DNA from: Thermophagus sp052400625
GTDB taxonomy: Bacteria; Bacteroidota; Bacteroidia; Bacteroidales; Marinilabiliaceae
Length of the DNA: 64,000 bases
Strand: one strand, 5' to 3'
Assembly: GCA_052400625.1 (NCBI GenBank)
Contig: JBQTGH010000004.1
The position numbers and the translations under genes were made by a program. Below, piece after piece: positions 43,584 through 53,209 of this stretch (position 1 is the first letter of the stretch; every line of letters begins with the position of its first letter). Below the pieces are notes generated by a model that made no database searches, was not told the DNA's origin, and worked only from the letters and a program-made list of their open reading frames with translations.

Positions 43584-46500
43584 ATGAGCAAAACAGAGAT
43601 TTTAAAAGAGTTGGTAAGTAAGAGGGTTTTACTCCTCGATGGAGCAATGGGAAGTCTTATTCAACAGCACAAACTGACTGAAGACGATTTCAGAGGAGAA
43701 AGGTTTAAAAACCATCCCACTTCTCTTAAAGGCAACAATGATTTACTATCTCTGACACAACCGGAGATTATTCATCAAATTCATGAACAATATCTTGAGG
43801 CCGGAGCCGACATCATTGAAACCAATACATTCAACTCAAACCGAATCTCTCAAGCCGACTACAATCTGGAAAAGGAAGTCTATAATCTCAATAAACAGTC
43901 GGCTATTCTAGCCTCAAAAGCAGCCAAACAATATAGCTCTGAAGACAAACCAAGATTCGTTGCTGGATCCATGGGGCCTACCAACAAAACCGCTTCATTA
44001 AGCCCAGATGTTAATAATCCGGGATATAGAGCCGTCACCTTCGACGATTTGGTAGAAGTATATGCCGAACAGGCATCAGGGCTCCTTGACGGAGGAGTAG
44101 ACATCTTACTTCTCGAAACCATTTTTGACACACTGAATGCCAAAGCAGCTCTCTACGGAATTAGGAAAGAGTTAAAAAAAAGAAACCTTACCGATTTCCC
44201 TGTCATGGTTTCGGTTACAGTGGCCGATGCCAGTGGAAGAACTCTTTCAGGGCAGACTTTAGACGCCTTCTTAATTTCAGTTTCACATTTTCCACTATTT
44301 TCCATAGGGCTGAACTGCTCTTTTGGTGCAGAGGATTTAAGATCTTACGTTAAACAAATTGGAGAAAAGTCTTCACTCTTCATCAGCGCCTATCCTAATG
44401 CGGGTTTGCCAAATCAGTTTGGAGAATATGACGAAACTCCCGACCAAATGGCGCCAAAAATTTTTGACTACCTGAAACAAGGTTTGGTCAACATCATTGG
44501 AGGGTGCTGCGGAACAACTCCCGAACACATTAAGGCCTTCGGTCAATACCTTAAAGATGCGAAACCTCATGTTCCTCCCCAAATAGAAAGAAAAACTCGG
44601 CTAAGTGGACTCGAACCTTTGGTCATTGATAAAAATACCAATTTTGTAAATATCGGTGAGCGAACAAACGTGGCTGGTTCCAAAAAATTTGCCCGACTCA
44701 TTCGGGAAGAAAAATATGAAGAGGCTCTTTCCGTAGCACAACAACAGGTAGAAGGAGGTGCCCAAATCATTGATGTCAACATGGATGACGCCATGCTTGA
44801 CGCCAAAAAGGAAATGGTTACATTCCTTAATCTGATGGCCTCAGAACCGGATATTGCTTCTCTCCCAATTATGGTGGATTCTTCTAAATGGGAAGTTTTG
44901 GAGGCAGGACTTAAATGTCTTCAGGGTAAAGCCATTGTCAATTCCATAAGTCTTAAAGAAGGAGAAGAATCTTTCGTCAATCAAGCCTCAACCATCAAGG
45001 AATATGGGGCTGCAGTAGTCGTTATGGCTTTTGATGAAAAGGGACAGGCCGATACTTTTGAAAGACGTATCGAAATTTGCGAAAGAGCTTACCGCTTGCT
45101 CACTCAAAAGGTAAACTTCCCTCCTGAAGATATCATCTTTGATCCGAATATCCTTGCCATTGGGACAGGCATTGAAGAGCATAACAATTATGCTGTTGAA
45201 TACATCAAGGCCACCACATGGATCAAAGAAAATCTACCTTATGCAAAAGTAAGTGGCGGAGTAAGCAATCTTTCCTTCTCTTTCAGAGGCAACAACCTGG
45301 TACGCGAGGCCATGCATTCAGCATTTCTTTACCACGCCATTAATGCGGGTATGGATATGGGAATCGTCAATCCAGGAATGCTCCAAATCTACGACCAAAT
45401 ACAGCCTGATCTGTTGGAGCTGGTAGAAGATGTGATTCTCAACAGAAGATCGGATGCCACCGAACGGCTTATTGAAGCTGCAGAACGGCTTAAAGATAAA
45501 GGAAGTAAAGAAAATCAAACACAAAAAAATGCCTGGCGTGAGCTGCCACTCGAAAAAAGACTCCACCATTGTCTGATCAAAGGTATTTCTGATTTTTTGG
45601 AAGAAGACCTGCAAGAAGCCCGGCAAAAATATGATTATGCCCTCGACATTATTGAACAACCCCTCATGGATGGGATGAATATCGTAGGAGAACTTTTTGG
45701 TGCTGGAAAAATGTTTCTTCCGCAGGTTGTGAAAACAGCCCGCGTCATGAAAAAAGCCGTCGCATGGCTCGAACCTTTTATCGAAGAAGAAAAACGCCAA
45801 GACCAAAAAACACCTTCCAAAAAAGCTAAAATTCTTATGGCAACCGTCAAAGGTGACGTCCATGATATCGGAAAAAATATCGTTGGTGTGATTCTCGCCT
45901 GCAACAATTATGATGTGATTGACTTGGGGGTGATGGTTCCCGCGGAAAAAATACTCAGCGAAGCCGTGAAACAGAATGCTGATATCATTGGGCTGAGTGG
46001 ACTCATCACTCCGTCTCTAGAAGAGATGAGCAATGTGGCAAAAGAGATGGAGCTTAGAAATATGAAACAGCCACTTTTAATAGGTGGGGCCACAACCTCG
46101 AAAATTCATACAGCTGTTAAAATTGACCCGTTCTATAATGGACCTGTGGTTTATGTAAAAGATGCCTCAAGAAGTGCTCAAGTAGTAGGAGCTCTGCTCT
46201 CGAACAAAGAAAAAAGCAATTTTATTTCTTCGTTAGAAAAAGAGTACGAAAAACTTCGTGCCGACAATAAATCCAAAAAAATCAAAGAATACTTAAGCAT
46301 TGAAGAAGCCCGAAAAAGAAAGTGGACCACCAACTGGGAACAAGCTCCCATCAAGAAACCCAACATTTCAGGCATCCAGGTTTTCAATGATTATCCTGTT
46401 AATGAAATTGTCCCATTTATTGACTGGACTTTCTTCTTCCAAGCCTGGCGTCTAACCGGCAATTACAGAGGGATTGAGAAGGTTACGGATAAAGCGTCAG

Positions 46501-47321
46501 AACAAGAATGGATCAACAACTTCGCATCCGATACCTCGAAAGAAAAAGCGGTTGAAGCGCTAAAACTTTGGAATGATGCTCAAGATATGCTACGCAAAAT
46601 TCATACGGAGAAATTACTTAAACCCAACGCTGTTATCGGTATTTTCCCTGCCAACAGCATCGGTGACGATATTGAAGTTTATAAAAATGATGAACGCTCG
46701 GAAGTGATAGCTACATTTCACTTCCTAAGAGAACAACAAAAAAAGAAAGGAAAGGAAACTTACTATTCCCTGGCAGACTTCGTGGCACCAAAAGCATCCG
46801 GCACCAAAGATTATATCGGTGGTTTTGCTGTTAGCGCCGGCGAAGGAATTGAACAATGGATTAAGCATTACGAAGAGCAACATGACGATTACAACGCCAT
46901 CCTGCTAAAATCTCTTGCCGACAGACTGGCCGAAGCTTTTGCTGAATTGATGCACTTCCGCGTACGTAAAGAATTCTGGGGATATAATCCCCATGAGACC
47001 TTTAATTACGACGACCTGATTCGGGAAAGATACAGAGGGATCCGGCCTGCTTTGGGATACCCCGCATGCCCCGATCATAGTGAAAAAAGAATCCTGTTCG
47101 ATCTTCTTAAAGCCGAAGAAAATGCAGGCATCCAATTGACCGAACATTTTAGCATGTATCCCAATGCATCGGTTAGCGGACTTTACCTCGCTCATCCTGA
47201 TGCCATCTATTTCGGTGTAGGAAAAATAAAAAACGATCAGGTGGAAGATCTTGCCAGAAGAAAAAAACTCAATGCCAAGGAAATCACTAAATGGTTCCCT
47301 TCTAACATCGCTGATGAATAA
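43584..47321 (+). CDS. metH: Cobalamin-dependent methionine synthase
   Basis: MetH moves a methyl group from methyltetrahydrofolate to homocysteine through cobalamin. All four modules are present in the 1245 residues. The homocysteine domain (about 1-330) has zinc Cys residues in GLNCSFGAED and GGCCGTTPEH. The pterin-binding domain (about 350-620) begins FVNIGERTNVAGSKKF. The cobalamin cap and binding domains (about 645-890) include DVHDIGKNIVGVIL, where the His is the lower cobalt ligand. The AdoMet reactivation domain (about 905-1245) has RGIRPALGYPACPDH. It needs B12. metF, which makes its methyl donor, follows. Confidence 0.98.
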   Translation: MSKTEILKELVSKRVLLLDGAMGSLIQQHKLTEDDFRGERFKNHPTSLKGNNDLLSLTQPEIIHQIHEQYLEAGADIIETNTFNSNRISQADYNLEKEVYNLNKQSAILASKAAKQYSSEDKPRFVAGSMGPTNKTASLSPDVNNPGYRAVTFDDLVEVYAEQASGLLDGGVDILLLETIFDTLNAKAALYGIRKELKKRNLTDFPVMVSVTVADASGRTLSGQTLDAFLISVSHFPLFSIGLNCSFGAEDLRSYVKQIGEKSSLFISAYPNAGLPNQFGEYDETPDQMAPKIFDYLKQGLVNIIGGCCGTTPEHIKAFGQYLKDAKPHVPPQIERKTRLSGLEPLVIDKNTNFVNIGERTNVAGSKKFARLIREEKYEEALSVAQQQVEGGAQIIDVNMDDAMLDAKKEMVTFLNLMASEPDIASLPIMVDSSKWEVLEAGLKCLQGKAIVNSISLKEGEESFVNQASTIKEYGAAVVVMAFDEKGQADTFERRIEICERAYRLLTQKVNFPPEDIIFDPNILAIGTGIEEHNNYAVEYIKATTWIKENLPYAKVSGGVSNLSFSFRGNNLVREAMHSAFLYHAINAGMDMGIVNPGMLQIYDQIQPDLLELVEDVILNRRSDATERLIEAAERLKDKGSKENQTQKNAWRELPLEKRLHHCLIKGISDFLEEDLQEARQKYDYALDIIEQPLMDGMNIVGELFGAGKMFLPQVVKTARVMKKAVAWLEPFIEEEKRQDQKTPSKKAKILMATVKGDVHDIGKNIVGVILACNNYDVIDLGVMVPAEKILSEAVKQNADIIGLSGLITPSLEEMSNVAKEMELRNMKQPLLIGGATTSKIHTAVKIDPFYNGPVVYVKDASRSAQVVGALLSNKEKSNFISSLEKEYEKLRADNKSKKIKEYLSIEEARKRKWTTNWEQAPIKKPNISGIQVFNDYPVNEIVPFIDWTFFFQAWRLTGNYRGIEKVTDKASEQEWINNFASDTSKEKAVEALKLWNDAQDMLRKIHTEKLLKPNAVIGIFPANSIGDDIEVYKNDERSEVIATFHFLREQQKKKGKETYYSLADFVAPKASGTKDYIGGFAVSAGEGIEQWIKHYEEQHDDYNAILLKSLADRLAEAFAELMHFRVRKEFWGYNPHETFNYDDLIRERYRGIRPALGYPACPDHSEKRILFDLLKAEENAGIQLTEHFSMYPNASVSGLYLAHPDAIYFGVGKIKNDQVEDLARRKKLNAKEITKWFPSNIADE

Positions 47322-47553
47322 ACTTGCTATTTGAGATGGTCATCCTATTTTTTTCTTTTACGTTGAGAACCACAAGCTTTATTAAATTAAACCATTGCCC
47401 GCAGGAAACAATGTGACAGATCTTACATAGTTTTATAATGTAACAATCTTGACCTCCAACATTTCCTTCTGGACACCAAAAACAACTTTTATTGTGTTTT
47501 CAGAAAAAACAAAACAATTCCTTTTGTCAATATTCTAATCCTTATTACTGAAA

Positions 47554-48510
47554 ATGACCACTGTAGCAGAACTAATACGAAACACAGACAAACCTTCTTT
47601 TTCTTTTGAATTGCTTCCCCCATTAAAAGGTAATAGCATCCAGAAAGTCTTTAACACCATTGACCGACTAAAAGAATTCAATCCTCTCTACATAAACATC
47701 ACCTCTCACCGGGATGAAATTGTTTACAAAACCAATGAAAAGGGAATTACTGAACGGCGCGTATTCCGAAAAAGACCGGGAACAGTAGCCGTGGCGGCGT
47801 CCATACAAAACAGATATCAGATTCCGGTAGTGCCTCACATGATATGCAGTGGTTTCTCCAAAAGCGAAACCGAGTATGCACTCATAGACCTTAATTTCCT
47901 GGGCATTCACGACTTACTCTTGCTGCGTGGAGACAATTCTTCTCGACATGAATTTTGTAAATCCGGACAAGAAGAAAACACTTATGCCATTGACCTCATC
48001 CATCAAGTCAACAACCTTAACAAAGGACAGTTCCTCGACGGCACATTCATGGAACCTTTTGAAACCCCTTTCAGCTATGGTGTTGCCGGCTATCCCGAAA
48101 AGCATGAAGAAGCACCCAACCAAGAGTCGGACATCTATTGGCTAAAACAAAAAGTTGAGGCAGGGGCAGAATATGTCATCACTCAAATGTTCTTCGACAA
48201 CGAAAAGTTTTTCTCTTTTGTAAACAAATGTCGCCAAGCTGGCATTACAGTTCCTATTGTCCCGGGAATTAAACCCATAAACATTAAAAATCAACTTACC
48301 ATACTGCCAAAAGTATTCCACACCGAAATACCAGAACCACTGGCGCACGAACTCCGAAAATGCAAGAATAATGAAGAAACATCACTTGTTGGAACAGAGT
48401 GGGCCACCATGCAGTGCAAAGAACTACTATCCAGGGGATTCAACTTATTACACTTCTACTCCATGATGGCTACACAAAGTGTTTATGATATTGCCAAAGA
48501 AGTTTATTAA
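47554..48510 (+). CDS. metF: Methylenetetrahydrofolate reductase
   Basis: MetF reduces 5,10-methylenetetrahydrofolate to 5-methyltetrahydrofolate with FAD. The 318-residue product has the TIM-barrel start FSFELLPPLKGNSIQKVF (about 15-32), the acid-containing FLGIHDLLLLRGDNS (about 115-129), and GAEYVITQMFFDNEKFFSFV (about 205-224), the family's conserved late segment. It lies 232 nt after metH and serves the same cycle. No ligand-sensing RNA is recognised in the gap. Confidence 0.95.
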   Translation: MTTVAELIRNTDKPSFSFELLPPLKGNSIQKVFNTIDRLKEFNPLYINITSHRDEIVYKTNEKGITERRVFRKRPGTVAVAASIQNRYQIPVVPHMICSGFSKSETEYALIDLNFLGIHDLLLLRGDNSSRHEFCKSGQEENTYAIDLIHQVNNLNKGQFLDGTFMEPFETPFSYGVAGYPEKHEEAPNQESDIYWLKQKVEAGAEYVITQMFFDNEKFFSFVNKCRQAGITVPIVPGIKPINIKNQLTILPKVFHTEIPEPLAHELRKCKNNEETSLVGTEWATMQCKELLSRGFNLLHFYSMMATQSVYDIAKEVY

Positions 48511-48607
48511 TTGAAATACATATCCTACTCATTATTATCAACATTCAAAAACCTATTTTAATTCTAAAAATCTTTAATTTCGTATCTTCATTGTTCAACG
48601 TTGTTCT

Positions 48608-49069
48608 ATGGATTATAACACAGCCCTGCGTAAAGCTTCATCTCTTTGTTCCAGGCAAGAATTCTGTTGCTCCGAAATCAAAAAAAAACTCGAAAATTGG
48701 GAAGTCACTTCCTCGCAACAGGAAAAGATTATTTCAGTCCTGATTCAGGAAAAATTTATCGACGAATCCAGATTTGCAATGGCCTATGTTCGCGATAAAT
48801 TCCGCTTTAACAAATGGGGTCGGCATAAAATCAGATGGCAACTGAAACAGAAAGCTATACCTGATGAAATTATTAACAATGCACTGACGCAGATTGAAGA
48901 AGAAGAATACAAACAGACTCTTACCTCTCTCATAAAATCCAAACTGAAACAAATCCAAAACCGCGACATTCAAAAACAAAAAGCCGCCCTCATCAGAAAT
49001 GCCACATCAAAAGGTTTCGAAATGGACGTGATCATCCCGGTTGTGGAACAATTATTGTTAAAAAAATAA
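48608..49069 (+). CDS. recX: Regulatory protein RecX
   Basis: RecX binds RecA filaments and limits recombination. The 153-residue product has the three-helix repeat pattern of the family: LCSRQEFCCSEIKKKLENW (about 13-31), LIQEKFIDESRFAMAYVRDKFRFNKWGRHKIRWQLKQKAIPDEII (about 46-90), and a third, weaker repeat. recA is not nearby. The start is ATG 48608. Confidence 0.9.
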   Translation: MDYNTALRKASSLCSRQEFCCSEIKKKLENWEVTSSQQEKIISVLIQEKFIDESRFAMAYVRDKFRFNKWGRHKIRWQLKQKAIPDEIINNALTQIEEEEYKQTLTSLIKSKLKQIQNRDIQKQKAALIRNATSKGFEMDVIIPVVEQLLLKK

Positions 49070-49085
49070 AAAACGACTTTTCAAT

Positions 49086-50468
49086 ATGAGCAAATTCTAC
49101 CTCCTCGTAATTGCTGCAATGCTGGTTTTCTCTAATTTTCAAGCACAAGCCGGAAAACCTAAATGGGTCAAAAAACGACCCTCCGAAAACGAATACTATA
49201 TCGGCATTGGAATGGCCTTCAAATCCGGAAACGCAGGTCTGGATTATGCCAAAAAGGCAAGAGCCGATGCCCTAAGAGAAATGGCCTCCGAAATTGAAGT
49301 CACAGTATCTTCCAATTCCCTGCTCCATCAATTTGAAAACAACTATGCTTTCAAAGAAACTTTTGAATCTAAAATTGCCACATCGGCCGAGGAAAACCTA
49401 ACTGGCTATGAAGTGCAAACATGGGAAAACAAAAAGGAATACTGGGTAATGATGCGCCTGAACAAAGAGCTATTTCGACGGCGTAAACAACTCGACCTCG
49501 AAATGGCGAAAAAGAAAGCGGCTTCCTACCTCTACGAAGCTCGAAAGCTCGTCGATAAGTTGGACATCACGCCTGCTTTGGCCGCCTATTTCAAGGCCAT
49601 CGAATCCCTTGAAGACCATCTTAAAGAAGACTTGACATACCGCTCTGTTGACGGAAATATTAACTTTGGAACCGATATATTGAACGACCTTAGACAACTA
49701 TTCTCCAAAATTTCCATTACACCGATCAATCCTGAATATCAGGTTTCATTCTCCAAAACAATGGATGCTCCGCTAACGGCCAAAGTGGAATATTTCGCCC
49801 CCCAAGGAAGAAGGGTGCCCGTAAGAAATTTCCCGGTAAAGTTTCAATTTTCTCAGGGCGAAGGAATTATACAAGAAAAAGCCATTTCTAATCCCGGAGG
49901 AGAAGTGGAAAGTTATATCCAAAAGCTTGAATCTTCTTTTAAAAAACAACAGGTCACCGCCACTTTTGACCATACTGCCCTGCTCCAAGATGAAAACATT
50001 AATAGCCCTCTTGTGAGATTCTTCCTTCCCGAAGGAATTGCTCCTGTGGCAACCTTCGATATTGAACTACAGAAGTCGGACGCTTGGTTCTCCGCAACCG
50101 AAACAATCTTTGATGTCCCCCAAATACGACAACCATTTGCAAATATTCTGAAATCGGATCTAAACGAAACCTTTTTCAACTTTACTCACTCCCCGGAATC
50201 TGCAGCATACATCGTAGAAGTTTCCGTTTATTTCAGAAAAGGCGAAATTAAAAAAGGAAAAGGCTATGAAGTCTATCTGGTTTTTGCCGACCTTAATTTC
50301 TCCATCACATCCAGGGATCAAGGCACAGAAGTATTCAGTGAAACCGTGACCGGCATCAAAGGAATGCGACCGGGTAGTTACGACTACGCATTAACAGAAG
50401 CTCGCGACAGACTTTTGCAGAAATTCAGAGAAGAGATTTATCCCAGGCTTGAAATTCTTAATCTTTAA
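49086..50468 (+). CDS. Secreted LPP20-like protein
   Basis: The 460-residue protein has a signal peptide (about 1-22, ending QAQAG). An LPP20-type domain follows (about 23-140), with PKWVKKRPSENEYYIGIGMA and the helix DYAKKARADALREMASEIEV. The rest (about 150-460) has strands and no named domain. LPP20-family proteins include the Helicobacter outer-membrane lipoprotein Lpp20, but a lipobox Cys is absent here, so it is likely periplasmic. Its last 11 nt overlap the convergent flippase-like gene. Confidence 0.75.
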   Translation: MSKFYLLVIAAMLVFSNFQAQAGKPKWVKKRPSENEYYIGIGMAFKSGNAGLDYAKKARADALREMASEIEVTVSSNSLLHQFENNYAFKETFESKIATSAEENLTGYEVQTWENKKEYWVMMRLNKELFRRRKQLDLEMAKKKAASYLYEARKLVDKLDITPALAAYFKAIESLEDHLKEDLTYRSVDGNINFGTDILNDLRQLFSKISITPINPEYQVSFSKTMDAPLTAKVEYFAPQGRRVPVRNFPVKFQFSQGEGIIQEKAISNPGGEVESYIQKLESSFKKQQVTATFDHTALLQDENINSPLVRFFLPEGIAPVATFDIELQKSDAWFSATETIFDVPQIRQPFANILKSDLNETFFNFTHSPESAAYIVEVSVYFRKGEIKKGKGYEVYLVFADLNFSITSRDQGTEVFSETVTGIKGMRPGSYDYALTEARDRLLQKFREEIYPRLEILNL

Positions 50469-51342
50469 TATTCATCAATAATTTCCGGGGCTTCAGGGTA
50501 TACCTTAACCCCGGAAGTGCACAAACCACTGATACCATAAAAAATAACAAACTCAAGGCAACGGCAGTATCAACCTGAAGATCCAGATACTCGGCACCCA
50601 TCAGAAACGTAAATTCGCGTGCACCAATGCCTCCTAAAGTCACAGGAACAGATGCCATAATGGACGAAAGAAAAAATAGAAACAAATAGTCGTCATATCT
50701 GCCAAAGTCCTTTACACCCAAGGCATAGAGCAGGCATACTGCCGAGATCATTTGCACACCCTGCACCACTACCGACCATATACTAATACGAGCAAATGCT
50801 CGGAGAAAATGTGGCAATACCCATCTCAAAAAAACATTTAGTGCAAGAAGAGGGAATGGTATCAATACTACCATCCACGCTTTATAAGGAATGGAATAAT
50901 CGATATAATAGAGCAGCATCAAAATAAAAGTCATGATCACCGTCAGCCCCGACAAACGATCCGCAAAAATGGCCCCCAGCGACCTTTTCACCGGCACCTT
51001 TAAATAATGGTTGAGCAAGTAAATTTTAAAGCCGTCTCCTCCAACGCCCCCCGGAAGAAAAAGATTGTAAAACAAGCCCAGCCAATATAGTTTCAGGTTG
51101 GTCTTCTCTGATAGTTGCACCGGAATTAATCGAAACAGTATATTGAGTCGAAATGAAGACGCCACTTGAGAGATCATATAGATCAGAAGCGATAAAAACA
51201 GAAACCACAGATTGGCCCTGGTGATAGCACTACCGATTTCCGATAAATCAATTTTGGTGGTAATATACCATAGAACACCGACACTAATTAAAATCTTAGC
51301 GATCAGTTTTAATGTTTTCACGGGGCGATTGCTCTTCTTCAT
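50458..51342 (-). CDS. Flippase-like membrane protein (LPG synthase TM family)
   Basis: The 294-residue protein has about seven to eight membrane segments and matches the LPG_synthase_TM/flippase-like family. Visible motifs are YWLGLFYNLFLPGGVGGDGFKIYLL (about 83-107), LGAIFADRLSGLTVIM (about 118-133), and SVPVTLGGIGAREFTFLMG (about 230-248). Members act as undecaprenyl- or lysyl-lipid flippases or similar. No aminoacyl-transferase domain follows, so it is not a full MprF. Substrate unknown. Confidence 0.85.
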   Translation of the reverse strand: MKKSNRPVKTLKLIAKILISVGVLWYITTKIDLSEIGSAITRANLWFLFLSLLIYMISQVASSFRLNILFRLIPVQLSEKTNLKLYWLGLFYNLFLPGGVGGDGFKIYLLNHYLKVPVKRSLGAIFADRLSGLTVIMTFILMLLYYIDYSIPYKAWMVVLIPFPLLALNVFLRWVLPHFLRAFARISIWSVVVQGVQMISAVCLLYALGVKDFGRYDDYLFLFFLSSIMASVPVTLGGIGAREFTFLMGAEYLDLQVDTAVALSLLFFMVSVVCALPGLRYTLKPRKLLMNIKD

Positions 51343-51406
51343 CGACTATTTTTATATGCTGTCCACTGAGTTAAGAGCTCAAAAGTACAATAATTTGAAA
51401 AAAAAA

Positions 51407-51427
51407 CGCTTCGGCAATACCGAAGCG
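51407..51427 (-). terminator. Intrinsic terminator downstream of the KamA-type gene
   Basis: CGCTTCGG (51407-51414) pairs with CCGAAGCG (51420-51427) around CAATA. On the minus strand it is followed by a T-run (complement of the A-run at 51398-51406), about 90 nt past the stop of the radical SAM gene. Confidence 0.85.
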
Positions 51428-51517
51428 ATTGGTCTCTTCCTATGTTCAAACCTCTATTTCAAAGCATTTCTTTATCCTTCTGTGCGAAGCATTTTGGCTT
51501 TAAACCTTGAAATAAAA

Positions 51518-52816
51518 CTAGAGTAACATTCGGGCCAGGTCTTCTTCAAAGAAAAACTCTTCCTGTCCAAATGCCGGTTTCAAATCATCCATCCACAAGG
51601 CGCGAGGATCATATTTCGCAAAGAAGGGGCGTCCTACCCAGTCGCTATTGCGACCCTGGATAAATTCGCACACAAACACCTTTTCACCTTTTACTTCACT
51701 CACTCCAATGATTCTTACTTTTCCGGGGGTACAGGACATGCTGGGACCTCTTACCGTACGCGAAATACCACTTACTTTGGTATAGGCATTCCGGAATATC
51801 TCCCAGGCCCTTGCCAGCGATACCCCAAAATACTCCTGTGCTCCCGTATCTCGGGCTACAAACATATAATAAGGGATCAAGCCCATATTCACCTGCTTTT
51901 TCCACATGGTGCTCCAGACATCTCCTTTGGCATTGATGTGATTAAGCAATGGCGACTGCGTTCTAATTTGCGCTCCCGTGCTTCGGATACGTGATATGGC
52001 CTTGGCTACCGCTTCGGTTTCCAGTTCCCGATAGTGGTTAAAATGAGCCATAAAAGCCAATGACTTTCCGGCTTTGGTTACTTTCTCAAATACGCGTAAT
52101 ACATCATCGGCATCACTATCCGTCAGATATCGATAGGGCCAGAAGGTAAGCGATTTACTACCTATTCGAATATTTTGCAAGTGGGGAATGTCTGCTTCTA
52201 GCAGTCGGGTAATATAGTGATCAAGGATGGAGGCTTTCATCACCATCGGATCACCACCCGTAAATAGTATGTCGGAAATTTCGGGATGCGCTTTCAGATA
52301 GTCTATGACGTAGTCAATCTGATTCATGGCAAATTTCAGATCATCCATCCCGGTAAACTGAGGCCAACGGAAACAAAAGGTACAATAGGCATGACATGTC
52401 TGTCCCTGGGTCGGGAAAAACAGCATCGTCTCATCATACTTGTGCTGAATACCCGGCAACTTCTGACCGTTCAACTCGGGAACATTATGCGCCTGCCCGG
52501 CAGGGTGAGGATTTAATTCGTGGCGGATCTCATTCGCCACTTTTTTTAGGGTCACTTTGTCTTTCCCCGCATCCAAGGCGGTGGCCATACGCTGAAAATC
52601 CTCCGTTTTCAACATATCCCTTTGAGGAAAGTTCAGGATAAAAATCGGATCTTCATGAAAATTATCCCAGTCAATAAGTTCATTTACTACATAGTTGTTG
52701 GTTTTAAAGGGCAGAACATGACCGACCACATCAATATTCCTTAAATCCTGTTCATTTAACCGATCAATCTGCGGAATTTTGCGATAATTGTGTAAAGAAT
52801 AAATCTGATATTTCAT
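51518..52816 (-). CDS. KamA-family radical SAM protein (lysine 2,3-aminomutase-like)
   Basis: From ATG 52816 (MKYQIYSLHNYRKIPQ) the product has 432 residues. CHAYCTFCFRWPQF (about 143-156) gives the CxxxCxxC site for the 4Fe-4S cluster. DILFTGGDPMVMKASIL follows, and the segment CTPGKVRIIG (about 365) resembles the Lys region that holds PLP in aminomutases. Members shift an amino group on lysine or modify elongation factor P. No lysine-fermentation or EF-P gene is beside it, so the substrate is open. Upstream starts (52888) are non-homologous. Confidence 0.82.
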   Translation of the reverse strand: MKYQIYSLHNYRKIPQIDRLNEQDLRNIDVVGHVLPFKTNNYVVNELIDWDNFHEDPIFILNFPQRDMLKTEDFQRMATALDAGKDKVTLKKVANEIRHELNPHPAGQAHNVPELNGQKLPGIQHKYDETMLFFPTQGQTCHAYCTFCFRWPQFTGMDDLKFAMNQIDYVIDYLKAHPEISDILFTGGDPMVMKASILDHYITRLLEADIPHLQNIRIGSKSLTFWPYRYLTDSDADDVLRVFEKVTKAGKSLAFMAHFNHYRELETEAVAKAISRIRSTGAQIRTQSPLLNHINAKGDVWSTMWKKQVNMGLIPYYMFVARDTGAQEYFGVSLARAWEIFRNAYTKVSGISRTVRGPSMSCTPGKVRIIGVSEVKGEKVFVCEFIQGRNSDWVGRPFFAKYDPRALWMDDLKPAFGQEEFFFEEDLARMLL

Positions 52817-53209
52817 AGGCATCCAAAGTTTATTTTGTTTATTATTTTTTCTCTTTCGATACACCAACACATCCTTCTCTAAGATCAAGATATGCTTCGG
52901 GTGCCAGTACGTTCTTAAACAATAGAAGGCAATTGGTATTGCCGCAAGGAGGAATCCTCAAAGGGTCGGAATAAATAAGGATTTGGGACAAATATACGGA
53001 AATTTGGACAACCACGCAAACGATAGTAAACACCTGTGCTGATTTTCAGCCATTTACGCACCTACCCCTCAATTAAAACAATTATCTACTTACACTTTTT
53101 CACTTTCACTCACTAAAACCGGCGAATCCGTCCATAAAAACCAGATTTATAAATACACTTATTGCTTCCGATTCAAAAGTAAAAGAGCCATTGCACACAA
53201 AATGTTCTA
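52817..53209. other. Non-coding interval
   Basis: The 393-nt region upstream of the radical SAM gene and downstream of the SLC12-like permease gene contains no supported gene. The promoter of the radical SAM gene must be here, but no clear TAnnTTTG pair is seen on the minus strand. Confidence 0.45.

Noticed and set aside
47322..47553. SAM-type riboswitch before metF
   Set aside because: An AAGCTTTATTAAATTAAACC stretch looked suggestive but does not fit a known SAM riboswitch consensus.
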